From Allotamlana fucoidanivorans (lineage in GTDB: Bacteria; Bacteroidota; Bacteroidia; Flavobacteriales; Flavobacteriaceae), in assembly GCF_045788535.1 (NCBI RefSeq), contig NZ_CP074074.1, positions 2,108,001 to 2,172,000 on the forward strand: 64,000 bases of DNA. Direction: 5' to 3'. Under the pieces are notes generated by a model. That model was not told where the DNA came from and did not search any database. It saw only the letters and a program-made list of their open reading frames with translations. Of this stretch, positions 63,405 to 64,000 are shown one piece after another. How positions within the stretch are numbered: position 1 is the first letter of the stretch; every line of letters starts with the position of its first letter. A program made the translations under genes and the position numbers.

Positions 63405-64000
63405 ATGAAAAGATGTTTTTCACTTTTTTTAATTACACTTTTACTTACCAATTGTGCTTATCCTCAAGATAATGAGTTAGCTAAACCCTCCTTAAAACAA
63501 ATACGATTTGCAGACTGGGAAGTCGGAGCATTTATCCATTTTGGATTGAATGTATTTACGGGAATGGAACATGGGGATGGACAGTTTCCACCGTCAATGT
63601 TTAATCCAACAAATCTTGATGCAGAACAGTGGGTGTTAACAGCAAAAGACATGGGGGCGAAATACGCTTGCTTAACAGTTAGGCATGAAGGCGGTTTTTG
63701 TTTGTGGCCATCTAAAACGACTGATTATACTATTGCAAACAGTCCATACAAAAATGGAAAAGGAGATATTGCCAAGGAGTTTGTAGATGCTTGTAGAAAA
63801 CATGGTATTGTGCCAGCATTTTATCATACAGCTGCTTTTGATGCGAACGCTACATTAGGAACATACGAGGGTGATTTGGAATTACCACTAGAATGGGGAG
63901 GCACATGGAGTACAGCAATGGGGGAGGCCCATAAAAAAGATCCAGAATTAAGAGAACGTTTAAAGAAAAAACAAGTAGAGCAAATGCGCGAATTGCTTAC
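63405..64000 (+). CDS. GH29-type alpha-L-fucosidase lipoprotein, 5' part (3' end outside window)
   Basis: The reading frame starts at ATG 15 bp after the preceding fucosidase and runs off the window end. A lipobox ends at Cys17 (TLLLTNC). The GH29 barrel begins with FADWEVGAFIHFGLNVFTGMEH, then NPTNLDAEQWVLTAKDMGAKY, CLTVRHEGGFCLWPSKTTDY and CRKHGIVPAFYH. The RHEGGFCLWPS form of the usual KHHDGFCLWPS segment is characteristic of GH29 relatives with altered specificity. The catalytic nucleophile lies beyond the visible part. Two adjacent fucosidase-type genes of different length suggest two fucosyl linkages in the target glycan. Confidence 0.85.
   Translation, partial: MKRCFSLFLITLLLTNCAYPQDNELAKPSLKQIRFADWEVGAFIHFGLNVFTGMEHGDGQFPPSMFNPTNLDAEQWVLTAKDMGAKYACLTVRHEGGFCLWPSKTTDYTIANSPYKNGKGDIAKEFVDACRKHGIVPAFYHTAAFDANATLGTYEGDLELPLEWGGTWSTAMGEAHKKDPELRERLKKKQVEQMRELL

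Noticed and set aside
63272..63472. 66-codon plus-strand open frame overlapping the end of the first fucosidase
   Set aside because: It is out of frame with two well-supported genes and covers the start of the second fucosidase.

Overview
The window reads as low-GC DNA from a marine member of the Bacteroidota, most likely Flavobacteriaceae. The evidence is SusC/SusD pairs, a hybrid two-component regulator, type IX secretion sorting domains, many short-signal lipoproteins and weak Shine-Dalgarno sites. Most of it is a polysaccharide utilization locus (PUL), or several adjoining ones, aimed at a sulfated polysaccharide that contains uronic acid.

Layout. Positions 1-11800 hold the 3' part of a PL8-like lyase gene, a phosphodiesterase-type lipoprotein gene, an apparently intact IS256-family element (about 2710-4037), and a minus-strand run of two sulfatases, a heparinase II/III-type lyase and a GH88 unsaturated glucuronyl hydrolase. 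Positions 13020-18403 hold three small secreted proteins, two with type IX sorting domains, followed by a second heparinase II/III-type protein. Positions 19151-28429 hold, on the minus strand, a secreted clan GH-A-like enzyme with a LamG domain and a GH2-sulfatase-sulfatase operon. Positions 28631-43515 are the regulatory and uptake core: a LamG lipoprotein, the HTCS regulator, SusC, SusD, a sulfatase and two further GH-A-like enzymes. Positions 44380-51937 are ordinary cell functions (M16 peptidase, DsbD, a class V aminotransferase, thioredoxin reductase, tRNA-Pro). From 52155 to the end, carbohydrate genes resume: GH37/63-like, GH36, GH97, sulfatase, beta-helix protein and two GH29-type fucosidases, the last cut by the window edge.

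How the genes fit together. SusC/SusD would import oligosaccharides made outside the cell by the lyases and secreted or surface enzymes. The six S1 sulfatases (all with a Cys-type formylglycine motif) would strip sulfate. GH88 would remove the unsaturated uronate left by the lyases, and GH2, GH36, GH97 and GH29 enzymes would take off galactose-, glucose- or fucose-type residues. The HTCS probably senses a periplasmic oligosaccharide and activates susC. The exact glycan cannot be read from the sequence. A fucosylated, sulfated, uronate- and galactose-containing polymer fits best, and no rhamnosidase that would point to ulvan was recognised.

Scars of mobile DNA are frequent: the IS256 element, remnants of ISL3, IS1595 and probably IS110 transposases, an isolated IS256-like end, and a decayed SRPBCC/AHSA1 gene. 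The most interesting points for follow-up are the three GH-A-like enzymes that I cannot place in a family, the repeated atgttgca motif around the HTCS/susC region, and a 13-bp-arm operator-like dyad in front of the GH37/63-GH36 pair.
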